Of a stretch of DNA of 64,000 nucleotides, positions 1 to 8,716 are shown one piece after another. Position 1 is the stretch's first letter, and every line of letters starts with the position of its first letter. Position numbers and translations under genes: made by a program. The DNA lies in NCBI GenBank assembly GCA_977017575.1, contig CDRNVI010000043.1, positions 682,001-746,000 on the forward strand, read 5' to 3'. Source of the DNA: Paramoeba atlantica. Its lineage: Eukaryota > Discosea. The notes below the pieces were generated by a model. The model was not told the DNA's origin, did not search any database, and was given only the letters and a program-made list of their open reading frames with translations.

Positions 1-2086
1 GATTTGATTTGTTGTCTCTGACTTCCGCTAGCGTCCGCAAGTGCTGAGAGCAGGGATTGCGTGTTCGTGTGCATCGCGCCTCCTGACAGGATGGGGATAC
101 ATTGAAAGGAGCTTTCCGATATTTTTCCAGATTTCACGTATGTGTCGTGTTTGCGCTTGGAGGCCTCTCGAAACAGCTGGGCGCATTTCGTCGCAAGATT
201 GGAGGGAGCGAGTTCATGTACAACGGTTAGGTCGTAATATATTTCCCCACTTGCCCAATAGATAACGAGATCTGGCCCGGACCGACGGAAAGATCTGCCT
301 CCACATGCTCGTTCGTGGGTCCGTTTGTGGTTTGGTTCAACCATCTCGTTGCATTGTGTGCAACGGAGGGTGGAAAAAGTTCGAGGCTCCTTTTCACACG
401 GAATGCCGGTTTTTAAACACAATTCGTATAGGAAGTTGACCAGGGTGCTGTGCTTTACCGTTGCGTTTAAACCAGCGCATTTTGAGCATCCTGTAATATG
501 ACGTATCATGTTGTCAGAATTCAGAAGAATTTTGCACCCTGGACAAATAATATGGGAGGGCAAATCCGGATGTGCAATTCCAAGTCTCGGCATTATGGCA
601 AGTCGGAAGAGGTGGGGTGGAATTAATTTTGTGTCCGACAGTACCCACTCGCTGTTTCCTTTGAATGCTACTTTCTCGAGTATTTTGGACATGTCCGATG
701 TGCCGCTTGTCAATTTCTCCCAGGTTCTAGAGTGTATCTGGGCTGCCGTAGTTGTTGTGTCATTGGGAGGAATATTTGTGTGCTGCTGGTCGTGGGCGCT
801 TTGTATTTCGAGGTTGTCGGTCCGAGCTGAGTTGTTCACTTGTTGCTCAAGAACCGAGTACCTGGATGATTCATATGCTGCCCTTCTTGTCGTTGCGCAT
901 GCTGTTAATCCTAAGCCCCCTTTCTTCGTTGGCATGCGTATTAGCGACATTTGTTCTTCATTTAATTCTCCGAACCACGATTCGACCACTTTCTCAGTTT
1001 CCGTGTCAAAGCCCTCCGCTGAATTTTCGGAGGCGGCGGGATTGTGAACACGCATATGATATGTCTGTCTTACATTGACACACTTGGAGAGAATCTTGCA
1101 TGACAGGTTGCTAGGGCCCATGCGCTTGAGTCGACGGAATATGTCATTGTGTTTCTCCAGCGACTTCGACAAACATTGACTCACAACTTTATCATCTCCA
1201 ACGAACGCTCCCAGTACTTTGAACGCCTCGTCTTCCCCCGTGACTCCCGCGTCTCGAAGTACGTGTGGCATACGCTTTTTCCGTTTCCCACCGAACCATA
1301 TGCATCTGTGGCTCGCCACAAATAAGCTTTGATGCGTCAGTAGCTCGCGGAGGTATAGGAAAGCATCTGTCAACTCTTCGGGGCTGTGAGAAGCTAGTGT
1401 GATGTCGTCAACATAGGCATTTATTTTAACTTTCGGATACTTTGCCGCCAGAGTTTCCAACACTGGTTGAAGCAACGCGCAGAAGTACACCGTCGAAAGG
1501 GTCGAGCCTTGTCTTACTCCGTTCGTACTTAGAATGGTACCGACGTGCTTGCCTTCGTGACCGTAATAGAGAAGTTCTGAAGGAGCTGCGTACTCGGCAT
1601 GAAAGAATCTTTGGAATGGTCGAAGTGTCGCCAATCCGTAAACTGCTCTGGCCAGGTCATTTCTTGATGGGGCGTTGAACGCGTTCTTGACGTCGATTGA
1701 CATGATACATGAACCTTCCTTGTATAGGGAATTCAATGTATGTACAACCCTTTCGCAGCCGGACTTCGCCATCACTCCCTGTTGTATCGGAGCGAAAAGT
1801 GGTTGGAGAGTGACTTCGAAACGTTGCACCAAAACCAAACCTGCTAGTTTCATTATCACTTCCCCAACTGCCACTGGACGGACACCCCCATTGGTCTTGG
1901 GTATTGCAATGAGTCTTGATCTCGTTAACCGCCGCATTACGTCTTTTGAGAGAAAGCCATTCACAAGGTCCATGAGCATATGACAGAAATTCGCACAACA
2001 GACGGGATCATCTATCAGGATACGGACGATCGTGTCTGTCATTCCCGTGGGCCCCGGGCTGGCTCCCTTGGCGAGGCGTAACCCGG
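1..2086 (-). CDS. Family A LINE copy A1, RT and REL-endonuclease part (runs off the left edge)
   Basis: This minus-strand frame is open from about 2,086 to the window edge. It reads an RT palm: GVRPVAVGE (about 1,875), SIDVKNAFNAPSR (about 1,680), GVRQGS (about 1,515) and the catalytic YVDDI (about 1,405). Further on come a CPGC zinc finger (about 535) and RSGPDLVIYW with YYDLTVVHE, the PD...D core of a restriction-like endonuclease (about 215-280). The protein would nick target DNA and prime cDNA synthesis in the nucleus. It continues the frame of 2,008-4,374 but is displaced by one reading frame at about 2,085. Intact copies carry both parts in one frame, so A1 has a small indel there. The stop codon lies outside the window. 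Confidence 0.8.
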
Positions 2087-4374
2087 CGGAACTCAGTGGG
2101 ATGCAGACCACCGAGAATCGGTGCGTCTCTGGGAAGATCGAATTCATAAGAGCTTTGCGGGTGGAGGTCTTGGAGTTTTTGTAAAGTTTCTTTGTCCGAA
2201 AGTTGATGTGCAGCGAACTTACGATCTAGTATTTGCGTTGCTTTTTTTGTGGACCCCTCTATCATTAGTCGAGTTGCTTTTTTAATGGCCCGTTTATCGG
2301 TCTTTTCTTCCTTGGATTCTTCGTTCTCGCAAGTGTTCATTTCACAGCTCAAAGGCCGTCGACGGCTTCTTCGGATACCAGCTCGTTGAATATCCGCGAG
2401 GGAAGTCTTCATCGCTGACAGGACACTGTGCCAAATTTTGTATCTCTCGGGGTATGAACTTTGAATGTATTCGCTCATGATTTCACGAAACGTTGCTATA
2501 ACTCCTGGTATTGATTCGGGTTTTATGACTCGTGCTGTCGGAATGGGTGTGTGATCCAAGTCATCGTCACTCCACTCTAGGACCGGTAGAGCGGCTGGCA
2601 CTGGCGAGGCAACGTTTTCAGGCTCGGTGGGTGACTTGGGTGTCGGAGGTGCAGTGTGCCAGTACAACTTGTAGATTCTGACGGTGTCATGAGAGGGGAT
2701 AGTTCCTGAGAATTCTTGGTCGGGTTTATGGCCTACGACTCCCGTGTACTGAATTGACAGTTTGCCGAAGCCTTTTCTTTTGTAAATGCTGGTTACTCTC
2801 CCGATCGAGACGTTCATCCGTTCTTGATTGTCGAAGGCCCACGCAACAGTGCACATGGTGCCCTTTTTGATGCTTTGTGATGCGTTCCAAATTTCCGTGG
2901 CAGGAACCGGATATTGAAGCTGCGGGGAGAGTTGCGATAGTGATTCGCAAATCTCATTGGAGTCAACTTGCTCGGCGAATATGACTGTCTGAGCTGAATT
3001 GCAGTTGCGGCGCTCTGGATCAGTACAATTTGCCGATTCACTACTTTGTTCTTGAGTTGGTACGGTTGGCTCCGTCTTTGAATTGTTAATTTCGTCAACA
3101 TTGTTGGCTTCTAAACTCGTATCCAAAATTCGGTCCTTTGGTGTTTCGAAAGGGAGTGGGAGAGGACTGGGAAGCTCGTTAGGCTCGCCTTGCGGGCCTC
3201 TGTTTGACTTCGAGAGTATGCTATTTGAGATTTCAACCTCATGGATCGAGTGGCGAGTTCCGTCCAATGGGGTCGAAAGAGAGGGGGATACGCAATCGTA
3301 GAAGTTATCTCCCGTTGCATTTGCGTCTGGCTCTGTTTCCTGTGGGTGTTTCGGTGAGCACGCCTCGCTGTCATTGGAGGATTGTTTATCGAAGCGCGTG
3401 GGTGTAGTGTGTGTTGTCGGTGTTTCCTTCTGTTTCGTTGTCGGCGTTTCAACGTTATTCGTCCTCACTGTTTCAACCTCTGGCGCGTCGGAAAAGATAT
3501 CGAATCCGCGGACGTCATGAAACCATCCGTCTCCGTGGTTGGAATATCCGTTAACATATTGACTTTTCGGTGGGCTCTCATTTGTATTCGACAATGGTAT
3601 TCCTTGGAGGGTCAGAAGTCCCTTCCATACGGTCTTCCCAACCACTCCGGCAACTTTCCCAATGGTAGCTAACCGATTCGACCCACTTGTTTCTTTGTTT
3701 TTCTTGTCGTCCTTTTTGGATGGCCTGCCTTCCATTTCTTTCTCCGTTGTTTCCTTCGCGGCCGATTTTTTTGCGGCGGCTTCTTTTGCGGCGGCTTTCT
3801 TCGCGGCATCTTCCTTCACGGCGGCCTCCTTCGCGGCGGCTTCCTTTTCTTTTAAATCTTTCAACAGGTCATAGAAGGATTTGTATCGCGTGCCACTTCG
3901 ACGAATAATAATTTTCCCGGGCGAGGAGCTCGCTTTTGGTGACGAGTTTGCACTTTCTTTCGGCGGCATTTCAGACATTGGCTCCCTCGACTTCGGAGAG
4001 GTAGCTCTGAAGCTTTCTGGCGGTGTATTCTGCGGCAAAGGTAGTGATCGCTGCCGCGGTGAAGAGGGAGAGGGTAACTGTGACGGCGGCGGCGGAAGCG
4101 ACGGTGACTGTGCACGCGTAGGCTGAGGAGTTGACCGCGACCGCCATAGCGGGGATAAATGTGGCTGTGATGGCGACGTCGCCGACGGTGCGGAAGGTGA
4201 AGGCGGAGACTTCTGTGGGGATGGAGTGCTCGGCGGCGCTCGGCGGGTCACGTTAGGGGGCGGAGAGTTCGGGGTGATGGGGACCGGCTTCTTTCTGCGG
4301 CGGGCGGGGGCGAGAGGCAAAATCTCAGGAGCTACTCCTGTTTCTTTGGCCATGGAGCGAGTGACCACTCCCAT
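2008..4374 (-). CDS. Family A LINE copy A1, N-terminal part
   Basis: 788 codons starting MGVVTRSMAKETG, the conserved start of family A. Order: Pro/Ser-rich disordered region (about 1-160); a Lys/Ala/Glu-rich stretch of AAAKEAA-type repeats (about 170-235), probably helical or coiled coil; a conserved family A domain of unknown function with MCTVAWAF, IGRVTSIY, GFGKLSIQYTG and VRIYKLYW (about 500-590); an IWHSVLSAMKTSLA segment followed by the basic cluster RRSRRRP; then the start of the RT lead-in (RAIKKATRLMIEG). The frame ends just after HPTEF, where intact copies continue into RLAKG..PGPTG. It is therefore a frameshifted half-protein. The N-terminus may bind RNA or DNA, but nothing in the sequence proves this. 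Confidence 0.8.
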   Translation of the reverse strand: MGVVTRSMAKETGVAPEILPLAPARRRKKPVPITPNSPPPNVTRRAPPSTPSPQKSPPSPSAPSATSPSQPHLSPLWRSRSTPQPTRAQSPSLPPPPSQLPSPSSPRQRSLPLPQNTPPESFRATSPKSREPMSEMPPKESANSSPKASSSPGKIIIRRSGTRYKSFYDLLKDLKEKEAAAKEAAVKEDAAKKAAAKEAAAKKSAAKETTEKEMEGRPSKKDDKKNKETSGSNRLATIGKVAGVVGKTVWKGLLTLQGIPLSNTNESPPKSQYVNGYSNHGDGWFHDVRGFDIFSDAPEVETVRTNNVETPTTKQKETPTTHTTPTRFDKQSSNDSEACSPKHPQETEPDANATGDNFYDCVSPSLSTPLDGTRHSIHEVEISNSILSKSNRGPQGEPNELPSPLPLPFETPKDRILDTSLEANNVDEINNSKTEPTVPTQEQSSESANCTDPERRNCNSAQTVIFAEQVDSNEICESLSQLSPQLQYPVPATEIWNASQSIKKGTMCTVAWAFDNQERMNVSIGRVTSIYKRKGFGKLSIQYTGVVGHKPDQEFSGTIPSHDTVRIYKLYWHTAPPTPKSPTEPENVASPVPAALPVLEWSDDDLDHTPIPTARVIKPESIPGVIATFREIMSEYIQSSYPERYKIWHSVLSAMKTSLADIQRAGIRRSRRRPLSCEMNTCENEESKEEKTDKRAIKKATRLMIEGSTKKATQILDRKFAAHQLSDKETLQKLQDLHPQSSYEFDLPRDAPILGGLHPTEFRRVTPRQGSQPGAHGNDRHDRPYPDR

Positions 4375-4439
4375 AAAAGTATTAAGAAAAAAGAAGAAAT
4401 CAACAAGATGTCCAGCGGCCGACGACGGCGGCGTCTTCC

Positions 4440-4470
<31 letters not shown>
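4375..4470 (-). other. Junction of A2 poly(A) tail and A1 5' end
   Basis: On the minus strand a run of about 30 A (4,470-4,441) ends element A2. A1 follows within a few bases. Its 5' leader contains CTTGTTGATTTCTTC, matching the last seven bases of the SL-like leader plus the start of the family leader, so A1 appears 5'-truncated inside the leader. The 5' UTR is pyrimidine-rich up to the ATG at 4,374. Confidence 0.65.
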
Positions 4471-4472
<2 letters not shown>

Positions 4473-4632
4473 TTTCTCTTTGAAAATGGAGAGACGGGCG
4501 AGACGTGATCTCCTTTACCCCCCATTATGTTCCCTCTACCTTATATCCCATACCGTAAACTTATAATAGCTATATTAATTATACTTTTTTTTTTCTTCAA
4601 GTTTCCAATGTTTTTGTTTTTAATGTCAAATT

Positions 4633-5434
4633 CTAGAGGCCCATGTTTTGTGAATCGTCATTAGATAAATAATTTCTCAGCTGAGAGAATATAATCGACC
4701 CATTTAACTCCTGCAGGCACAGAGAAAATTCGTTCAGTGTTCGGACCCTATCAAGTCCGCTGCAGTCCGCCAACGTATGCAACAAGTGCCGGAGCCCGTG
4801 ATGCATAGCACCACCGGAGAGGACTGGGAGGCATACGAAACGCTCTTGAGGTATCATCCCGGAAGCCACGTATGTGCTGTGCTTGCGCGTAATGGCCTCT
4901 CTCATCAGGGTACCGCTACGTTTCCGTGCATTAGTGGGCGCCAGCTCGTGAATTATTGTTAGGTCATAAAAGATTTCCCCAGTTGCCCAATGTATTACAA
5001 TGTCAGGTCCTGACCGATGGAGGCTCGCATTTCTACAAACTTTTTGATGATCAGTTTTTCGCCATTGTGGGAACGATTCCCCGCATGTAGAGCATTTAAA
5101 AGAAGTAAACTGTCGAGGTTCCCTTTCGCATGGCACACCCGCCTTCATGCACAGTTCATAGATAATACGCACCAGATTATTATGTTTCATTGTTGTATTA
5201 TTTCCGGAACACTGGACGCATCCAGCTATGTGCGAAAAGGCTGATGAAGAATCCAGAAGGGTGCGACATCCTGGGCATTGCAGACTTTCGGGAATACGAG
5301 GGTGGCTTAGACCAAGACGTGGCATCAAAGCTAATGTGAAGAATTTGGAAGGCACTAACTTTGCCGTCGAATGAAGCCACGCGGAGTTCCCTTTTTCACT
5401 TGCTGCTCTCAGCACTGGTGCAACTTACTTCGGC
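4633..5434 (-). pseudogene. A2 C-terminal zinc-finger and REL fragment
   Basis: About 260 codons of family A C-terminus. A first finger CPGCRTLLD..H..GCVQC is followed by a second, CSTCGESFP..H..VC, and then RSGPDIVIHWATGEIFYDLTIIHE, the PD...D core of the endonuclease. The end, LCLQELNGSIIFSQLRNYL, matches the conserved terminus of the family. The longest frame begins at a GTG, which is not a real start: this is the continuation of the RT fragment beyond the TIR element. A 160-base 3' UTR follows, then poly(A). Confidence 0.8.
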
Positions 5435-5580
5435 TAGGGGGGACCTTCGATGAGTACTCATCGTAAGTTGTAGACTTTCGATGAGTCTCACGGAAAGTTG
5501 TAGACTTTCGATGAGTACTCATCGAAGGTGTTTTTGACTTTTTCACTTTTTCGTATTTTACTAAATTTTTGCGAAGGCTC

Positions 5581-5858
5581 AACTGTGAGCGTAGCCCTGG
5601 GACATAATAATATTTTTTGGCGACCCGTGCGCTCCAGCGCGCGGGTCGCGCACTGAGAACCTGTGTCTACCCCTTCCGCAGGATTGTCCAGAGGCAAGGC
5701 CCAACTGTGAGCGTAGCCCTGGGACATAATAATATTTTTTGGCGACCCGTGCGCTCCAGCGCGCGGGTCGCGCACTGAGAACCTGTGTCTACCCCTTCCG
5801 CAGGATTGTCCAGAGGCAAGGCCCAACTGTGAGCGTAGCCCTGGGACATAATAATATG
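5581..5858. repeat. 122-bp tandem repeat, 2.3 copies
   Basis: Units start at 5,581, 5,703 and 5,825 with AACTGTGAGCGTAGCCCTGG and are near-identical. Each carries a GC-rich inverted repeat (GACCCGTGCGCTCC and GCGCGCGGGTCGCG) and ends in an AATAATATTTTTT stretch. The unit has a fair open frame on the minus strand, but it is repetitive and matches no protein I know. Confidence 0.85.
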
Positions 5859-5875
5859 TCCTGATATCCATAATA

Positions 5876-5974
5876 ATACTCCTGATTCTTTTGCTTTGGA
5901 GCGTGTGAACACTCCCATGAAAGGTAAAAAAAGTAAATAATCAACAAGGTACAGAAACTGTATCTTTATCGTTA
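5876..5974 (-). mobile_element. Family A 5'-end fragment with SL-like leader
   Basis: Reads leader (5,974-5,942), short pyrimidine-rich 5' UTR, then ATG and MGVFTRSKAKESGV before sequence identity to family A stops. Only the first 14 codons remain. It shows that family A, like family B, can carry the SL-like leader at its 5' end. Confidence 0.75.
5942..5974 (-). other. SL-like leader, site 1
   Basis: 33 bases ending TACAGTTTCTGTACCTTG TTG. It lacks the first five bases of the 38-nt version at 12,640-12,677 and is directly bordered by YR remnant D4. It stands in front of a family A start codon. Confidence 0.7.
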
Positions 5975-5975
5975 G

Positions 5976-6432
5976 AAATTCACGTCGGGGCACCTACTTC
6001 ATTGAAATACAACTTCTAAAATCTGAAATATGAACCTACTTAAATTCTTGTAGATGTGAAAACCGTACTATGAAATATACAATTTCGTACCTTCTTCCTT
6101 CAAATCAAGCTATGAAAAATAAGCGCTTGTCTAGAAATATCATGAGAAAATCAAAAACTATATTGTTTGTAGATGATACTAAGTGAACGGGTTTTACGTC
6201 CGGATCCGCCGCCAACCGTTTTCCGTCCGGATCCGCCGCCAAATGGCGGGGGCCGGTGGGTGGGTAACTCGTAGTACTTAGCAAAACTTGAAGACTACTA
6301 TCAAAATATATAAAATATTTATTTCCATGTATCACTGTAGAAACTATTCATAAATAAAACGTACAATGCCCGTCGGCCAATTTTCATCACTATAAAGCCC
6401 CTCCTAAATTTCCTTCCGTGAACTTCTAAAGA
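5976..6432 (-). mobile_element. YR-retroelement terminal remnant D4 (repeat pair only)
   Basis: Left edge AAATTCACGTCGGGGC and right edge CCTAAATTT..CGTGAACTTCTAAA match the termini of D2 and D3. The middle has the conserved C-rich core seen in those elements (near 6,240-6,265; on the minus strand CCCACCCACCGGCCCCC). It therefore corresponds to the A2-B2 end module of a PAT/Ngaro-type element with no coding region left. It is a fossil of moderate age, more diverged than D1 and D2. Confidence 0.6.
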
Positions 6433-6457
6433 TTATTGTACGTGTGCTTCTCTCTAG

Positions 6458-6569
6458 ATTCGTGGGAAGCAATTTGCGAAGCCCAACTACCTTGATAAAA
6501 AATTTTAGTACCAATTCGTGGGAAGCAATTGGCGAAGCCCAACTACCTTGATAACAAATTTTAGTACCC
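6458..6569. repeat. 56-bp direct repeat, two copies
   Basis: ATTCGTGGGAAGCAATT starts at 6,458 and again at 6,514, each followed by GCGAAGCCCAACTACCTTG and an AT-rich end. A partial third copy (GTGGGAAGCAATTTGCGAAG) lies near 6,690. No coding role is visible. Confidence 0.75.
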
Positions 6570-6587
6570 ATTTTGGCCGCGCGGGGG

Positions 6588-6646
6588 CCCCCGCGTGAGC
6601 GGGGGTGCGCGCGGCCGCGAAACGGCGAGGGCCCGCGTGAGCGGGC
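6588..6646. other. Two GC hairpins with GTGA tetraloops
   Basis: 6,588-6,605 is CCCCCGC-GTGA-GCGGGGG and 6,631-6,646 is GCCCGC-GTGA-GCGGGC. Both are perfect stems closed by a GNRA-type loop, with different stem bases, inside the TIR element. Confidence 0.6.
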
Positions 6647-6991
6647 CTGAGCCGTACCCCGCCTAGGATTCCCCTGTGCGTCGTTAGTGGGAAGCAATTT
6701 GCGAAGCTCATTTTCGCGAAGCTCACTGAATTTCGTAGTTTTCGCTGCGCAGGCGTTGTCAACTTATAGTGAAGTGTTATATAGCGAAGTGTAGGATACT
6801 GAACGCACGGAAAATGAAAATCAAAAAAAATTCTTGGGTGTTCCACAAAAGTCCTTGACTTATGCAAAAGTCCTTGACCTCCACCGTAAATTTCCGTTCG
6901 TTGAGTACTCAACGAACGTACCCCCAACCCAAAATCTCTATTAGAGTCGCTCAAAAACGCTTCGATGAGTACTCATCGAAGCTCCCCCCTA

Positions 6992-7958
6992 CCCCAATTT
7001 TCGGGTCCTTACTCAACGATTCTTTAATGGCTCTGTTAAGCTTTGCTTCAGTTACAAATTCATCGTGGGGAGGGGTTATCTGATCTTCATTTCCCACCGG
7101 CGATGGAGACGTGAGACTGGGTGCTCGAACTGAATAGGAATTAAGTCGTTCAAGAGCACTGTGGCTTGATGCTTCATACGCCGATTTTCGCAAGAGATCA
7201 GTGGGCGTTAACCCCAATCCTCCGCTCTTCACAGGTAGACGCGCCCAAGCAATTTGCTTTGGTGTCATCGATCCAAACCATGCAGTAAGAACTTCTTGCA
7301 CTTGCTTGTCAAAAGATTTTGCCATTTCAAAAGTTTCTTCTGGTCGATGGACCCTTATATGGTATCGATGTCGTACATTAACACATCGCGACAGGAGGAG
7401 AAGCGAAACGTTGTTTGCTCCCATGTCACAAAGCCGCCGAAAAATAGTTAGATGCTTTTCAAGCTTGGCAAGAAGCAGCTCACTGACTCTGTCTGCTTCC
7501 CCTACGTAGGCTCCTAATGTTTTGACTGCCTTTTCCGCTATCTGAACGCCTTCATTCGCTAGACTTTCGGGTAGGCGAATATTGTTCAGACCGCTAAACC
7601 ATACACACTTTTGAGGGGCAAGGCAGATTTCTTTGCTTAGAAGAAGTTCTTTGAGGCGAACATAGGCAGCTGCAACAAGATCTTCCTCAGTTGACGCAAT
7701 ATTGATATCATCAACATAAGCGTATATATGTAGCATGGGAAATTCTTGTGCAATTGTCTCCAGTTTTGGCTGAAGAAAGGAGCAGAAGTATAGTGTCGAC
7801 AACGGCGACCCTTGGCGAACTCCAGCCGAACTTTCAACTGTTGAAAACAGTTCCCCGTTCTTTCCGTAAAAGAGGAGTTCAGACGCTGCCCCATATTCGG
7901 CAACAAATAGTCGCTGAAAAGGCCGAAGGGCGCTAAAAGCAAAAATTGCTTTTGCAAT
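6992..7958 (-). pseudogene. A2 RT fragment
   Basis: Coding-like frame with AEYGAASELLFYG, GVRQGSPLSTLYFC, the catalytic AYVDDINIAS, CLAPQKCVWF-like motif and LGAYVGEADRVSELL, ending KGGLGLTPTDLLRKSAYE. This is the distal RT palm and thumb of family A; the fingers and all N-terminal parts are absent. It ends where the TIR element begins. The first residues of the longest frame (Lys-rich) derive from the A-rich tail of the preceding element and are not coding. Confidence 0.75.
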
Positions 7959-7962
7959 CTTT

Positions 7963-8290
7963 TTTTTTTTGAATTTTTTTTGCAATTAATAAGGGGGGAG
8001 AAGTATGAATCGCGGCATTGCCTCTATAATTTGACCCAGTAGACGAACCAAGTACATAGTAGGTCCATTAGGGGGGTATATGAATTTAAAACAAGCAATC
8101 AAATTAGCAATTCTTTTCATTTCCACAGAAGTATATTTTCTTGAATTTTTTTTTTTTTTTTTTTGCGATTAATAAGGGGGGAGAAGTATGAAACGCGGCA
8201 TTGCCTCTATATTACCCAATACATGAACCATGAAGGTCCATTGGGGGGGGTATATGATTTGTAAACAAGCAATCAAATTAGCAATTTCAC
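7963..8290 (-). repeat. Duplicated family B 3' end with poly(A) (183-bp period)
   Basis: Two copies of the same 3' terminal sequence, starting (in plus coordinates) at 7,982 and 8,165 with GCAATTAATAAGGGGGGAGA or its close variant, each bordered on its 3' side (minus sense) by an A-run. The right-hand one is the true end of B1; the left-hand one is a tail-only insertion of the same family, which in turn abuts A2. No coding sequence. Confidence 0.7.
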
Positions 8291-8716
8291 ATGTTGTAGC
8301 CCAAAACTAGTAATTCAACCTGCCTTAAGTTATTTATGATTCTGATAACAATAATAATAAAAAAGGAAGCAATCCACGCCCAATCCATTCGCGCGTTCCG
8401 GACCGGGTCTTTCGACCTCACCACGGCCTGACTTGTGGACCCTTCCCTTGTTATATGGGAGGGCGCAGGCGCGGGCCTGTGTCGACAGCGACACGGTCGC
8501 GGAACAGGAAGCTGGTCGACGGGGAGGAGATTCACTACCCGTGTACTACCTCACTTGGGGTACCTAGCCCTCGGCGAGCTAGGCGTGAGCATAGACTCTG
8601 TCGACTCGACCAGCTTCCAGATCAGTTGTTTCCGAGGGCGCTAACGTGGGCCTGTGCCGACAACGGTGTGGTTAGGAAACGATTATCCCACGAGGGCTAC
8701 TTACTCCGTTACCAAG
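8164..8716 (-). other. B1 3' UTR with conserved stem-loop
   Basis: 553 bases between the B1 stop and poly(A). The part at 8,391-8,625 is conserved in the 3' UTR of B4 (47,330-47,578). It includes CTCACGCC, a short hairpin, then GGTACCCCAA and GTGAG (8,548-8,590, minus sense). In three copies the outer CTCAC/GTGAG pairing is kept while the inner hairpin bases differ. R2-type LINEs are known to recognise a structured 3' UTR; a similar role here is inference. Confidence 0.6.

Larger units (their letters stand above)
5437..6989. mobile_element. TIR element with TA target duplication, nested in A2
   Basis: Both ends carry the same inverted repeat: GGGGGGA, then C or G, then CTTCGATGAGTACTCATCG (5,437-5,463 and, reversed, 6,963-6,989; 26 of 27 positions match). 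TA stands just outside each end (5,435-5,436 and 6,990-6,991). Subterminal copies of the same palindrome occur at 5,507-5,526 and a variant (GTTGAGTACTCAAC) near 6,902. No transposase frame is visible, so it is non-autonomous. The interior holds a 122-bp tandem repeat, a family A 5' fragment with leader, a YR-element remnant and GC-rich hairpins. TA duplication suggests Tc1/mariner-like mobilisation, which is inference. Confidence 0.7.
4440..7960 (-). mobile_element. Family A LINE copy A2, 5'-truncated and split by a TIR element
   Basis: A2 starts at about 7,958 inside the RT (IFAFSALRPFQR) and ends in poly(A) at 4,441. It is broken at 5,437-6,989 by a TIR element flanked by TA. The left flank resumes (PVLRAASEKGN) where the right flank stops (KDPKIG), as expected when compared with intact A3. 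The two halves are also out of frame with each other at the join, so A2 is a dead copy. Upstream it abuts the A-rich tail of a family B 3' fragment. Confidence 0.8.

Noticed and set aside
508-1047. Plus-strand open frames opposite the LINEs (for example 508-1,047, 24,890-25,486 and 3,662-3,874)
   Set aside because: They are antisense readings of RT, REL or Pro-rich coding sequence, with low-complexity or Cys/Ser-rich composition and no motifs of their own.
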